Origin: Gambelia wislizenii
Taxonomy: Eukaryota; Chordata; Lepidosauria; Squamata; Crotaphytidae
DNA: 64,000 nt
Direction: 5' to 3'
Assembly: GCA_030847615.1 (NCBI GenBank)
Contig: JAUMIR010000001.1
Coordinates: forward strand, 180,253,001-180,317,000
Positions 10,601 to 22,829 of this stretch are shown here, piece after piece. Positions within the stretch are counted from its first letter, which is position 1, and each line of letters starts with the position of its first letter. The notes beneath the pieces are model-generated. The model saw only the letters and a list, made by a program, of their open reading frames with translations, was not told the DNA's origin and did not search any database. Both the position numbers and the translations under genes were made by a program.

Positions 10601-12795
10601 TTTTGCATTTTGATCTTATGAATTGCCCTGAGCCATGACATGGGTACTTTCACAAGATATGAAATAATTTCTTTCATTTTTTTTTAAATTGTTTTCAGTG
10701 CACTGCTCTAGCAACCTTGAAGCTAGAGCTCTCAGTTGTTTAAAGAACTCTTGGATATCAGTCTGGCTAAATTATGTTAGTTGGCACAGTTGGGTTTTTA
10801 GTAAATTGAAGAGGAAAATTTTATCTCAAAACATGAGATGCTTATTTCAGAATTTTGGCTGTGATAAATTATGTACTGAGAATGTGTTTTTGCTGGAAGA
10901 TCATGCATTTCTCAAGATTGTAAAGTTATTACCTTAAATATAATCTTATCTTTTTCAAAATCAACAAGTTTTATTTCATGAAGAAACTCACTCTTGCTAA
11001 ATATCAGTTAATGACTTCTACAGTTCTTGCTGACAATTAAGCTATGAGATTATATAATTTATACTTCTGTTATGGTTAAAATGAGTTCAAGAACCTTCCT
11101 TATTATTTTGTTTAATTGTTTAGTGACACAAGATAGAGTAATATGTTGGTTAGCTAAAGGCTTATACGAACTGACCAGTTTATCAGAAAGTAAATTCATT
11201 CCTCCTTTTCTTCATTTGTTCCTTTACTCATTTCCTTTTTAACAAGAATTCTCAAGGTGCTGAAAAACTTTCTGTTTTTCATTTTAATTTTTTTCTTTTT
11301 CATGTTCATTTTCACTCTATATTCTGATGACTTAAATTTATAACTAGACGTGGATGTATTTGTCAGTTTGGTTTTTCTTAGTTTCTCCTATTTCCAACCT
11401 TTAATTCATTTGTCCCATTTCTGCAATATATTGTGATTTTTTAAAAAATGTCTGCATATAAATTCACATGCAATTTTATTTCCCTTATAATTACTTTCTG
11501 TGTACACTCACCCATAATACAGGTGTTTTGTATCCATTTTATAAGAGTATGCATCACAAAATTCAGAAATGTCCAAATATTTTATAATCGAGACTTAGTT
11601 TGCAAATTGGTTCAGGAAGTGCAAGTGTGGTAAATTTGCATTGAAATATGAACCAAATGCTGTCTCTCTCAATCTCCTTTTATAAACAATAGTCTGAATC
11701 CTGTTTGGGATTTACATATGTGTAAACATGTAGTTGCAGTGCTACACAGTGAATCCTGTCCCGATAAACCCAATCTGCACTTAATGGAAGCAGCCACTGT
11801 GATTGATGGGGGTCTGTTCCCATCAATTGGGAAGCAGCTGACTGATGCTCTCATCCCCCCCCCATTATTGAGTGATCTCTGGTGTAAAAGGCAGAACAAG
11901 GATGGACCCCTGTTGCACTTCCCCCTTGTGTTGGAGATTGCTTGCTGGAGAGGGGTGGAATTGCCAGCCAGTTTCTTCTGGACTTACAGGAGAACTGACC
12001 CCCATCGACTGCATGGCTATTGCCTGGTAGGTGGATACTTCAGGATGTTCATGGCCCCTATGTAATCCCTAAAGTAGGGGCTACATATGGATTGTGAATA
12101 TGAAGCAGGCATGAGTACATAACTCTATGTTATACATTTATAACCATCCAACAGGATTCTGGCCACAAAGACTGAATGAATCTGGTCTCAGTAATAGTAG
12201 TTGTTGTTTTAAAGGCTATTAACATACGCATGCAGTTATTTTTATCATTGCATTTATTCTCCATATCCCTCAGAATAAACCTTAGAAGACATTAATTTAT
12301 TTTCTTCTTGCAGAAAGGATGCTGATGACTTTCTGTAGGACTGAGGGCTTGTGTACACTGGCCAGAATCTGCCACTTTCCGGCCAGTATATTCTAGCCCC
12401 AGAGCTGGACCTGATCCCCTCTGTTACCATGACAAAGCAGGCAGAAATCCACGTGCACATGCTGGCCGGTATTGGCAGCCACCTCCTCCACTGCCGCATT
12501 TCGTACTCTCTGAAGCCAGGAAGAAAGCTCTCAACATGTAATCAGAGCTGGACACATGCAGGGGGCCTTGATCATGTGCTGGGGGGCCTCCTTCCCAGCT
12601 GCAGACTGACATTAGCAGCAGGGGCAGCAGCTGGCAATACAGCCCGGCATGCAGGCAAGGACTCCTGAGTTCCTGTGCCAAACCCATCCAGGTTTTCCCA
12701 GGGAATATTTTAAAACATTTCAAAGGGTTTACCCCAGCTTCCCCCCAGGTATCATCAGGAGCGTCTGCTTACAAAACGTTTTCATACCCTTCAAC
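10600..12795. other. No gene recognised
   Basis: AT-rich intron. A 115-codon frame at 11718-12065 (+) and a 105-codon frame at 12351-12668 (+) lack any family signature, and I see no convincing splice context. Confidence 0.5.
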
Positions 12796-13170
12796 ATTTA
12801 ACAGATCAAAAACTGGACCTAGGTAGCCAAGGAGTATCAGAGCGTGGTCAAGATGGGAAAAGTTAATAACAAGTAAGAATACACAAGTTGGGACAGGCAG
12901 TTTATCTTTTACCTGGGCTTCCTGGGAAGGGCAAGATTCTAGCCTCTTCCTTTCCTCCCTCCTAGATTAATTGAATGCAGACTACTTTTGCACATTCACC
13001 TCAGTTTGCAGCAACTGTAGGAAGCCATAGACACAGGTGGGGAGTTGGATTAAGAGAGAAACTGGGATGTTTTGTAAGCACCTGAAAAGGGGGAGGTCAG
13101 AGGACTAATCAGGACTGTCCTTTCCAAATGAGGAAAGTTGGAGGGCATGAGCTTTAACATTTAAAGGTTA
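12796..13170 (+). repeat. Unclassified dispersed repeat, copy 2 (continuous)
   Basis: It contains GTGGTCAAGATGGGAAAAGTT, TGGGAAGGGCAAGATTC, TTAATTGAATGCAGACTACTT, AAGCACCTGAAAAGG and AATGAGGAAAGTTGGA in the same order as copy 1 but without the L2 insert. Ends and class are unknown. Confidence 0.7.
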
Positions 13171-14447
13171 AGAAAATGAGTTTCATAAGAAATGTGCTCA
13201 CACCTTGACAAACGTGCAAGTTAATATCAAAAAAGTGACATCTGTGTCACTTATGAGAGCACCATATGGAGTATCTCCTAGTCTGTTCTTCGTGGCAGAA
13301 TATATGTCCCCCATGGCTAAATGTCTTGGGAGACTGTATATTCTCTGGAGCCCATCTGAAAGTGACAATTATCTACTATTGTCATTGTGAGCTTTTCCAC
13401 ACAAAACAACATTATAACAATAGTTATATATGTCGCATATCCTAGTGCTGCCAATATAAGCACTAAGAAGCACTGTTGGGTTTAATGATGGCTGCCATAT
13501 TTACTTCCCTTCTGACAAAGTACAGTAGTAAACTAAACTTTTCATAATGATTGACATTTTTTTTCAGAGTTTTCTTTTTTTTTCCCCAGATAGACATGTT
13601 AATTAATTTTGGCTGTCAAGGCTGTGGCAATATGCAGAGGAATCAGAAATGCTTTTATCATGTTTCATGAGCTGCTTTAAGCCCTGATAACTACAAAAGT
13701 AACTGGCTGATTTGATTACAAACAGAACATTATGAGGAAATCACTATTAGTCTGTATGATCGTAATTACAGTCAGAATATTATTAGAGTGCTTGACAAAA
13801 AAAAAAGCAATATTAGTTGATGAAGCAATATTAGCAGATGAAGGTAGAGGAGCAAGAACCAATTTGCAGGTTTTGGGTGCAGGTTTACAGTACCAATTAT
13901 GGGTACTGTAAATTAATTTTGCAATGTGACTATCAGAATATTCAAGAATTTCAATCGAAACTTTCAGTATTTCTAATGCATTGCTTCAGCCATTACGCAT
14001 CAGGATGGAATATTTTAGTCCTTCAGAATCCTGTTTTGAGAACCAGGATGACAAACTCCAGGATAAGGAATTAGAGGCTAAATTAGAGGATGCACCCACT
14101 GGAAGCTGATTGTGGCAGTGAGGGTTAACAACACATACAGCAGCACATAGGACAGAAGTCCTGCTAAACATCTGACTCAGGCCTAGAGAATAACGGCCAG
14201 GTCCTGAGATATGGGAACCTATCTGAGACTGAAAAGGGGGGAATTATGTAACATCTAGTTTATCATATATGGCTAGTGAGACATATATATGCCCACTCAT
14301 GTTAAACAGGCTTGGTAGGAGACAGGGAGTATGCTTTGCACAATAATTTGGGAGAAGACATTTATTTTTTGAGAAACAAATTCATGCAATGTGATATTTT
14401 TTTACAAATATTTGTATTATATTTTATTGGTATATTATGCTGGTATT
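13170..14447. other. No feature recognised
   Basis: Intronic sequence; I see nothing that I can support in it. Confidence 0.5.
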
Positions 14448-14683
14448 GAGAGCCAGCATGGTGTACTTGTTTGAGCATTGAAATATGACTCTGGAGACCA
14501 GGGCTCAAAGCCCCGTTTGGCCATGGAAACCCAATGGGTGACCTTGGGCAAGTCACACTCTCTCCGTCTCAGAAGAAGGCAAAGGCAAACTCCCTCTGAA
14601 CAAATCTTGCCAAGAAGACCCCGTGGCAGGTTCACCTCAGGGTTTCCATAAGCTGGAAATGACTTGAAGGCACACAACAATAA
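14448..14683 (+). mobile_element. Sauria-type tRNA SINE
   Basis: Head GAGAGCCAGCATGGTGTAC, box B-like GGGCTCAAAGCCC (diverged), body ACCCAATGGGTGACCTTGG and CTTGCCAAGAAGACCCC, tail GACTTGAAGGCACACAACAA. Same family as 7618-7849. Confidence 0.88.
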
Positions 14684-14689
14684 TGTACT

Positions 14690-16975
14690 GCTATTGTTTA
14701 AAACAAAAGCATACTGGTATCGTTTCTGTAGTCATCAACATAAATCATTAGCTAATGAATTGTGACTGCTGGACCAAACCAATGTGTGTTCAAATATATT
14801 TATTCCATAAAGGCAGAATGTAGGAAACAGATTTTAATAAAAAGAAATATGCAAGTAGAAGGACATTAACACCTGTAAGTAACACATTCAGAAAAGTGAT
14901 ACCTTTATTAGCCAAGAAAATGCAGAACACATGATGCAAGTTTTCAAAGCTGTACTAGCTTCTTCATCAAGCAAAGGATGTAAAGAAAGGAAGGAAGGAA
15001 GGTGATGGTGTTGGAATCACAGGCCTACATGCTGTTTCTGATGTTACTTTGTGTTGTTCAGATGAGGGTTCTCATGCAGGCATAGGCCACTCCTATTTCC
15101 TGGCCGTATAAGTAAGTAAAGAATTAATCTGGTTGGCTTTTTAAGTGCCCAAATTAGCCATTAATGGACAAAACTGTCATATATATTTGATACTCTGTGT
15201 TAATAAGAAAATAAATAAAAGGGACACTATTTGAAAAAAGATGTTTAAAAGAACCCTCCCCCAATTAAAATTACATTTCCTAAAAAGGATTATCTCAACA
15301 CCTGAAGTTCTCTGAGTAAACTTTATTTTTTATTTAGTTTTCCTCAAAGTAAGGATACCAAAGCAGGAATGCAATACTGACCTGGAATATCACAGAAGTA
15401 CAGAATTCATTGAAAGCAATTACATGATGAAAAGGCAGGAAGCTTTTGTCTTTAAAAAAAAAAAAAAAAAAAAAACCTTGTAAACCCTGGCATTATGCTT
15501 GCAGAATATTGACATTTATGGTCTTGTAGCCTGAGGCCAAACATTTGTCATACACTTTATAATAAAACCATACACAGTAGAAACTAAAATCAATCAATCT
15601 TTCATGATTACCTGTGTGAAGAAATTAAATTATCAATCACGAGCAGGGTGTGGGTGTTGGGATTTAAAGACTGTTGCATACCCACAAATGATTTTCATAC
15701 CAGAGCAATCCAATACAATTTTGTACACCCTTAGAGAGACTGACAGTTATAGTTGGATAAATGCTTATCAAGCAAGAAAGCCACAGAACAACAACAAAAA
15801 CAACCAAGTAATATCTTGCAAGTATTTTATTTGCAGTGATTTATGGCTACATAAATGTAGACATCCCAGACCAAGGAAGAATGACTGATGGAACTCACTG
15901 TGACCTTAGCAACTATGAAAAAAAATCTACAATCTTTATTTGTGAACGTCTATTCTGACTCCTTTTCCTCAGCCACTGTGGGGAAGAAAATGCCTGAGAA
16001 ATAACTTGGTGAAATGCCTTGCCTTAAACTCAGATCTGTGCTTGGCATGCAGTTGTATACACTGAAGAAGGTGGACAATGTGATTGTTTCAGTTGTAGTC
16101 CTGTACTGATATGGCTGGGCCTAAGCCTCAGCGAAGTCAATGGGACTTACTTCTGTGCAGAAGTATTTAGGTTTTCCATTTTAAAAGGCATCAGTTGTAG
16201 TCAAAAGCCAATGAGGATGATGTTAACAGTTTATATGTTAAAAAATGTTGCTCTTCAGCTGCAATCCTGTGCATGCTTGCCTAATTATAAACTCCTAATG
16301 AACTTAATGAGATCTACATCTGAATAAGCATGCAAACAATCGGTCTGTAAGACTCTTGCCAAGTGTTACCATGGTAATAGTGGCCATCATGTTCAAAGGC
16401 ACACTGCAAATAAAAGAACATATTCAATGTCAGCCAAAATTTATAGTTTTTGGAGGGAAGGAAGTGATGTGGGTTTTAGCCCTCTCTTACTTGCAAGGCT
16501 GAATTTCTTGTACAAAGTTACACAGTTTTACTGTAATCAGAAGGTGGGGGGAGAGTAAAGGAGGTGCACTTTTAATGTAGATTCAATAAAACTGAACAAA
16601 AAATGTGGATTTGTTTGGTTGTTTTGTGCATTTGTGAACCACCCTTTAGTTCTTAGAAAACGTGTTCTAATCCATAGTGAATCCGTAGTGTAGAACAGTA
16701 TTTCTTATGAAGGTTGAGGGCCTCCCAAGTAGGTTACAAGGTTGCAAACCCTGTATTTTGGGTGCATTATGACACAAAGAGGGAAATATGTGGTTAGGTA
16801 ATGGGATTCGACATGTAGATTCTGTATAGCAATGAAAATATTGGAGATAGTGAGATTGGATTGTGGTGCAAGCGATGTTCCAGTACTGTACAAATGTGGC
16901 TGCTTTACTACTCTCACTGCTGTGCCTGTGGTTGCTTCCTATATTTGATGTTCTGTAATGATGCATAGATGACTT
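14690..16975. other. No gene recognised; one poly(A) run
   Basis: Intronic sequence with a run of about 23 A at 15452-15474 (possibly a decayed retroposon tail) and an (AAGG)n stretch near 14985-15002. Open frames of 94-99 codons at 15604-15888 (+) and 16667-16966 (-) show no family signature. Confidence 0.5.
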
Positions 16976-16977
16976 AT

Positions 16978-17014
16978 CCTTCCTTCCTTACTTACTTACT
17001 TACCTTACTTACTT
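16978..17014. repeat. (ACTT)n-type microsatellite
   Basis: CCTTCCTTACTTACTTACTT followed by ACCTTACTTACTTAC; imperfect tetranucleotide run. Confidence 0.85.
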
Positions 17015-17339
17015 ACAAGATGGAATCGAAGGCAGCTCACAATATAGATTCAAATAAAATACAGCTAAAAAGAAATCATTATAATAGAAACTGTTCAAAT
17101 ACTGCGTGGTTGCTCATAAACTCCTAATACATTGTGTTGCTATTAGAAAGTGGCTGGCTGCTGGTAAATGTCCAAAAGGTTGGGATGTAAATTCTGACAT
17201 GGTTTGCCATCACATGGCAAATAGGGCATCATGGGGGGAGGGTATTCTCACTCTTAGAAAGCTAGGCCGTTGTTTCAATTTTTTTAACACTTTTTAAAGA
17301 CTGCTGTTTGTGCATTTCTGTAAAAATAGAGTTTTTGTT

Positions 17340-18010
17340 CTTGCTCTGTGGGTGTGTTTATGTCTAGCCTCACTTGTCTACATGGGCCAAATAAAATGAC
17401 CTCAACTCATTTTCACATCTAGCTGTCTAGACGATGTACAGCTCAAATCCAAGTCTTTTCAGCATCTCAGGGCTTTAATCTAGACCAAAAAGTGATGGGA
17501 TTTACTCCAGCTTTGAGCAGAAAATCTGGATCTTTGCCTTTGTGTGGACTGTGCTCCATAGTGATGTTGGTGTGGAGCTGGGAGGAGGAGTTTCTGTGGA
17601 TGGGCAGAAGAGGTTGAGAGGAGGCTTATTGGGCCAGGTGAACAGCTCACCTTTCTCACCAGGAAATGCTTTTGGAGAAGCACATACCAGCATATCAATA
17701 TCATTAGCTGCATGTACGTCCACTTAATAGGATGGCTGAAGCCCCTCTGAGCCATGGGGAAAGCGGCAGAGGAAATGTGGAAATATCTATTCACATGGAG
17801 GAAGGGAGGGGAGAAAAGAGAGGGGCCATGATCATGTGGACATGTATACTGCAAATTATTGGACGGGGGTGAGTTTTGAATGGAGAACTGAGTGGACAGT
17901 GCTCCCAAAATTGCCTTTATGTATGTGGTGATCATGTAGACAAGCTCTTGGACTCTGCAGACCAGGATACCCCGAAGGTAAGCTGATTTTTCTCTTAGTG
18001 TAAATGAGCC
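17340..18010. other. Unclassified segment with a 192-codon frame on the minus strand
   Basis: A minus frame spans 18058-17480 but has low-complexity, Ser/Pro/His-rich content and no domain that I recognise. An inverted pair CTTGTCTACATG (17370-17386) and CATGTAGACAAG (17933-17944) hints at a transposon-like foldback. I do not call a gene. Confidence 0.3.
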
Positions 18011-18179
18011 TAAATATTTTTCTTGAAGGAAGCAACAAATAATTTTAACAATTTTCATCCTGCTGCAAGAAAATCTTCAAAAATTGCAGTTTTCAAAGTC
18101 TATTTGCAGTCTGGCACATTTTTGGGGGGTGGGGAATTGAAAGCATCATTTTTTATGCAGGAAATAGCATGGTTTTTTT

Positions 18180-18750
18180 TTTTGTATCGCTTTTTTGGAG
18201 CGCCCCTCTTACGCTGACCCGTGGCAAGTTCACCGTAGAGTAGTATTTTTGGGAGGCGATGGTCCTCCATCCTAGAAACGTGCCCTGCCCAGCAAAACTG
18301 TGTTCTCAATATCATGGCCTCAATGCTGGTGATCCCTGCTTGCTCAAGGACAGCAACATTCGTCACATAGTCAGTCCAGTGTATATTTAGGATTGTGCGT
18401 AGACAGCGCTGATGAAAGCCCTCGAGGACAAAGACTCCCTGAAACAACATCTCAGGCTTGGCCAAATTGATCACCAACAGTGGTCCGCCCTGGCCTCACA
18501 TCGGGAGGCATGGAGACGCACTATCCACAATGCTGCAGCCTTATTTGAGAACTCACGACGAACAAGTCTTGAAGAGAAACGACAACGCAGAAAGAATCAC
18601 AACCCAAAAACATCACCCAAGGAGACCTTCTGCTGTGCTTTTTGCAACCGGACTTGTGTATCTTGGATTGGCCTTTTTAGTCATCAGCGCGCTTGCAGAA
18701 AGCGCGGGATGAGTCCTTCCTGAATCTTCGTTTGCGAAGAAAAGCCAGAG
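18180..18750 (+). mobile_element. LINE 3' end with 5' inversion (twin priming)
   Basis: The right part (about 18425-18750, +) encodes KDSLKQHLRLGQIDHQQW through TFCCAFCNRTCVSWIGLFSH, the C-terminal zinc-knuckle-like tail (C-x2-C...H) of an RT ORF, with stop TGA at 18721 and a GA-rich tail. The left part (about 18428-18180, -) encodes FHQRCLRTIL, FCWAGHVSRMEDHRLPKILL and KRGAPKKRYK, the region just upstream in the same ORF. The two meet head to head at about 18418-18430 and would be adjacent in the parent element. That is the signature of twin priming during target-primed reverse transcription. Clade not assigned (RTE-like is possible). Confidence 0.85.
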
Positions 18751-18857
18751 AGAGAGAGAGCATGTGTAGTGTGGATGCAATCTTGATGAGCCTATTAAAG
18801 GTCTTCCCTATTTCAGTGGACCATTTGCTCATTATTGTCTTTGTGGCAAAAGTTAAG

Positions 18858-19917
18858 CTAGTTGACCGGCCGAACCCAAAGGGTGCTCAGCAGTGGCTTC
18901 TCTTCGTCTTGGAAAGATGTGACCAGTGGGGTGCCACAGGGTTCTGTCCTGGGCCCAGTGCTATTCAACATCTTTATCAATGACTTAGATGAGGGAATTA
19001 GGGGCATACTTATCAAATTTGCAGATGACACCAAATTGGGAGGAGTAGCTAATACCCTAGAGGACAGGATCAAAATTCAGAATGACCTGGATAGACTGGA
19101 GAGCTGGGCCAAAGCTAACAAAATGAAATTCAATACGGAGAAATGTAAAGTACTGCATTTAGGGCGGAAAAATGAAATGCATAAATATAGGATGGGAGAG
19201 ACCTGGCTGAATGAGACTACGTGCGAAAGGGATCTAGGAGTCCTAGTAGACCACAAGTTGAACATGAGCCAACAGTGTGATGCGGCAGCTAAAAAGGCCA
19301 ATGCAATTTTGGGCTGTATCAATAGAAGTATAGTGTCTAGATCAAGGGAAGTAATGGTGCCACTCTATTCTGCCTTGGTCAGACCTCACTTAGAATACTG
19401 TGTCCAGTTCTGGGCACCACAATTCAGAAAGGATATTGACAAATTGGAGCGTGTCCAGAGAAGGGCAACTAAAATGGTGAAAGGTCTGGAAACAATGCCT
19501 TATGAGGAGAGACTTAGGGAGCTGGGTATGTTTAGCCTGGAAAAAAGACGGTTTAGAGGCGATATGATAGCCCTGTTTAAGTATTTGAAGGGATGTCACG
19601 CTGAGGATGGAGCAGGCTTGTTTTCTGCTGCTCCAGAGACTGGAACACGGAGCAATGGGTGCAAGCTCCAGGAACAGAGATTCCACCTCAACATTAGGAG
19701 GAACTTTTTGACAGTAAGAGCTGTTCGGCAGTGGAACGCACTCCCTCGGAGCGTGGTGGGGTCTCCTTCCTTGGAGGTCTTTCAACAGAGGCTGGATGGC
19801 CATCTGTCGGGGATGCTTTGATTGTGATTTCCTGCGTGGCAGGGGGGTTGGACTGGATGGCCCTCGTGGTCTCTTCCAACTCTGCAATTCTATGATTCTA
19901 TGATTCTATGATTCTAG
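18858..19917 (+). mobile_element. CR1 LINE, 5'-truncated, with intact 3' end
   Basis: The copy holds the RT C-terminal half, a very short 3' UTR and a tail of about three ATTCTATG octamers at 19890-19917, the diagnostic CR1 end. It begins abruptly near 18858. Its open frame is described separately. Among the CR1 fragments here it is the longest and least damaged, so probably the youngest. Confidence 0.93.
18862..19821 (+). pseudogene. CR1 ORF2 fragment, reverse transcriptase C-terminal part
   Basis: A 319-codon uninterrupted frame. In order it has SGVPQGSVLGPVLFNIFIND (RT block 4, residues about 23-42), FADDTKLGG (catalytic block 5, about 53-61), KMKFNTEKCKVLHLG, ERDLGVLVDHKLNMSQQ, RPHLEYCVQFW, ERVQRRATKM, and QWNALPRSVV near the end. 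Stop TGA is at 19819-19821. Full CR1 ORF2 is about 900-1000 residues and carries an AP endonuclease and RT finger, all missing here, so the copy cannot mobilise itself. The start assigned is only the first in-frame codon after the truncation. Confidence 0.93.
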
Positions 19918-19919
19918 AA

Positions 19920-21748
19920 GGTGAATAGTGCTGCATATCCAGCTTTAGCAAGCCTGGAATGGCCAGAGTACATTCCAAGGGCAGATGGTCACTGTCAGAA
20001 TGCTTTGTTACTCTAAACTTAAAGTGCAATGTTTTCAAATGGTTATGGATTAAAATATAATCAATGAAATTTTAACCCCCTGGAGGAAACGAATGTAAAT
20101 TCTCCCCATATATCATCAGGTTTAAAGCCGTGTAGACTATAAAAATCATTTTTGAAACAAACTGAAGCAGACCTATTTCTGCACGATTGATGGAACTATC
20201 TTTAGAGTGGCATGAGTTGGCTTTAAATTGTTCCTTGCCTGTTTTTTGATGGTCACAGCAGGAAGAGAGATACATCAGATATGCTCCTGCTCTTGCATTA
20301 GAAGGCATGATGGAATTTATAGGGTAGGCATAAGGGAACTTAGCCAATTTTTTTTTAACAAAATGTAGATAAAACAATTTTCTGTCCTGGTTTCATTCAT
20401 CTGGGAACTTGGTTTTATGCAAGAGACAACTCTTGCTAGAGTTGGAGAATTTTTGACAGGCTAATTCACCATCCTGAGATGGATTGTCCTGACCAAAATT
20501 TCAGCAATGACTAGATTTTTTCATATCCCTACTGGTAGGCAGACACTGCATTGGCAAGAATCTTTGTATGTGCTGGCTGCAGTTCAAGCAATTTTGACTT
20601 TGGTACCAGTGCTTTAAAGGACATCTCAGTATACATGACATTCTGAAACAGAGAGAAAACAGAATAAACACTCTCATTTACATCTGTTCTGTCCAAAAGA
20701 CCCCTATTGCACCCCCAAACAAAAGATTTAAGCAGGTAACAACAGTAATATATAATATTTGCAGCTAGTTTTATATTATTTTTTCAAAACAACTTCATAT
20801 GGAGCCTAATGGTATTCACTGCATATGTTCAAAGAAGATATTCAGAAAAGGCTCATCTAAAGCCAGTAGTCCCAGTAGATACGTTTAAAAATTTCATGGT
20901 AAATTGTAAGGCACCTAAGGTAGGGCTTGCATTTTGTTTTGTGAATAGAGCTTCTTTAATAGCTAGCATTCATCTTTATAGAATAGTACAAGGCAGTTGA
21001 GCTATCCCATGAGCTTAATTCTAATGCAGAATTTGTTTCCATGCAATATTGGCTTTTCAGTTATTACACCAACTTTTATCTGCCTATGTAGATTCAAAAT
21101 CTGAGTGTTATATTATGCAATGCATTAAATTAGGAAAGGTTTTGCTTTATTCTCAGAATCTACTGTATTACTGAGCAAATATACTCATTTTAGCAATTAT
21201 GAAGTTCCAGGTGTTGAAAAGAGCTTGGACTCAGTTTTAGAATAGAATACCAGATGCTAATCTTAAAATACATGCATCTATTTAAAATGTTTTATGCTTC
21301 CATTCCAAAGGCAGTTTACAAGGAAATATAACAATGACAGTTTTTATATTTTCATTTTTTAAAAAATTGTCATTAAAATAATAAAAAGACCAATAAAAAG
21401 CCAATTGAATGGAGCTCTTAAAATATTTCTAATAATATAAGAAAATAAACAAGTCTTTGCCTTGTGTAAAAAAGGTTGGTGTTTTAATTTTGTTTCTTAT
21501 TTGTAGTGGAAACAAGATTTTTGAAACATTGGAGCCATCAGACATTGAATATCTGTATTGCTGTGGCATTCAAGACATGTACGTGTGTAGTAAGAAGCAG
21601 TAGTAATAATAATACTCTAAAGCAAGAATGGTCCAAATGGAATCTTGGAGGTACAAGCTCCCACCCAGGCCCAAGGACATTACCTACAGTCAGATTTCTA
21701 ATCAGAAGTAAATTCTGGAACACAATGTACTAATGTAGATTTTCTCTT
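19920..21748. other. No feature recognised
   Basis: Intronic sequence; small open frames only, with no signature. Confidence 0.5.
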
Positions 21749-22590
21749 GAGAACCAGTCTGGTATAGTGGTTTGAGTGTTGGACTATGGGTTTAGAGACC
21801 AAGGTTTGAATCCCTCTTGGCCATGGAAACCCACTGGGTGACCTTGGGCAAGTCACACTCTCTCAGCATCAGAGGAAGGCAAAGACAACACCCCTCTGAA
21901 CAAATCTTGCAAAAAAGAACATGACAGGGTCACCTTCAGGTCACCATAAGTCAGAAATCATAGAATCATAGAATTGTAGAGTTGGAAGAGACCATGAGGG
22001 CCATCCATTCCAACCCCCTGCCATGCAGGAATTCATGATCAAAGCATTCCTCAAAACATGAGGAAGGCATGGGGGTTCCTGGCATGTCTTCCAGCAGAGG
22101 CCATCTCCAAGGTGTTGTCATCTTCTGAGCTGCACCCTGGGACAAGTGCAGGCAGGGGGACGTACCCAACCTCAGCCACAAAATGGCAGCTTCCTCAGGG
22201 CCAGGAGCCAGGGCATCCCCTCCACACACTGCTGATAAGACACTGAGAAGGAAGTGTTGAGCACCAGGAAGTGCTGAGAACAAGACTCAACCCACAGCAA
22301 GTCTGCGGAGGGGGGAAGTAGAGGCAGCAGGGGTGTGGTGGAGGAGCTTCAGTGCATGCATGCCGGCTCAAAAAACAACATGCAGAGGGAGAGAGGATTG
22401 GAATGGGAGGTGGATGCCAGAAGCTGAGTGGTACCTGATGCCATCGGGCTTTTTCCTGTCATGTGGAGAAAACAGGGAAGGGTTAAAACATAAGTGGAAG
22501 CAAGGAGATGAAGACGTTAAACCATAAAACAATATACACCCAAGTAAAATGAGCAAGAGCTGCCAAATGACTTGAAGACACACAACAACG
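21749..22590 (+). mobile_element. Sauria-type SINE split by a later insertion
   Basis: Left part 21749-21958: GAGAACCAGTCTGGTATAGTG head, GGTTTGAATCCC box B, ACCCACTGGGTGACCTTGG body, ending CATAAGTCAGAAAT. Right part 22565-22590: AAATGACTTGAAGACACACA, the standard tail. Joined over the duplicated AAAT they give the usual SINE 3' end, so the 606 bp between them arrived later. Confidence 0.85.
21959..22564 (-). mobile_element. CR1-tailed chimeric retroposon inside the SINE
   Basis: On the minus strand the last ~95 bp (22045 to 21959) are a CR1 3' end: ATGCTTTGATC, TTCCTGCATGGCAGGGGGTT, TGGATGGCCCTCATGG and ATTCTATGATTCTATG. The preceding ~510 bp (22564-22050) are not the CR1 ORF seen at 19700-19815 but unrelated, GC-moderate sequence. 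A 4-bp duplication AAAT flanks the whole. It may be a CR1-mobilised SINE-like element or a template-switch product. Confidence 0.65.
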
Positions 22591-22829
22591 GGATTTTCTT
22601 TTAAAGCAGCTTTAGATTTATCTTCCTTGTAGGAACACAATGTATTGGCTCCTCATAGAACATGACACTTTGTAGATACATAGATACCACATTCTGAGTG
22701 TCCTCCTTCAACAAAGATACAACTTAGGGGGACAGCCCTAAGATAACCTGGGAGAGGAATGCCTTTGATGCCCTCCATTAATTTTGTTGTGTTACCAAAT
22801 TGCACTTATAGGCGTATTTCCATTTGCCC

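Noticed and set aside
17480..18058. 192-codon minus-strand frame
   Set aside because: No domain signature and low-complexity composition; sits in a region with short inverted repeats and is more likely chance.
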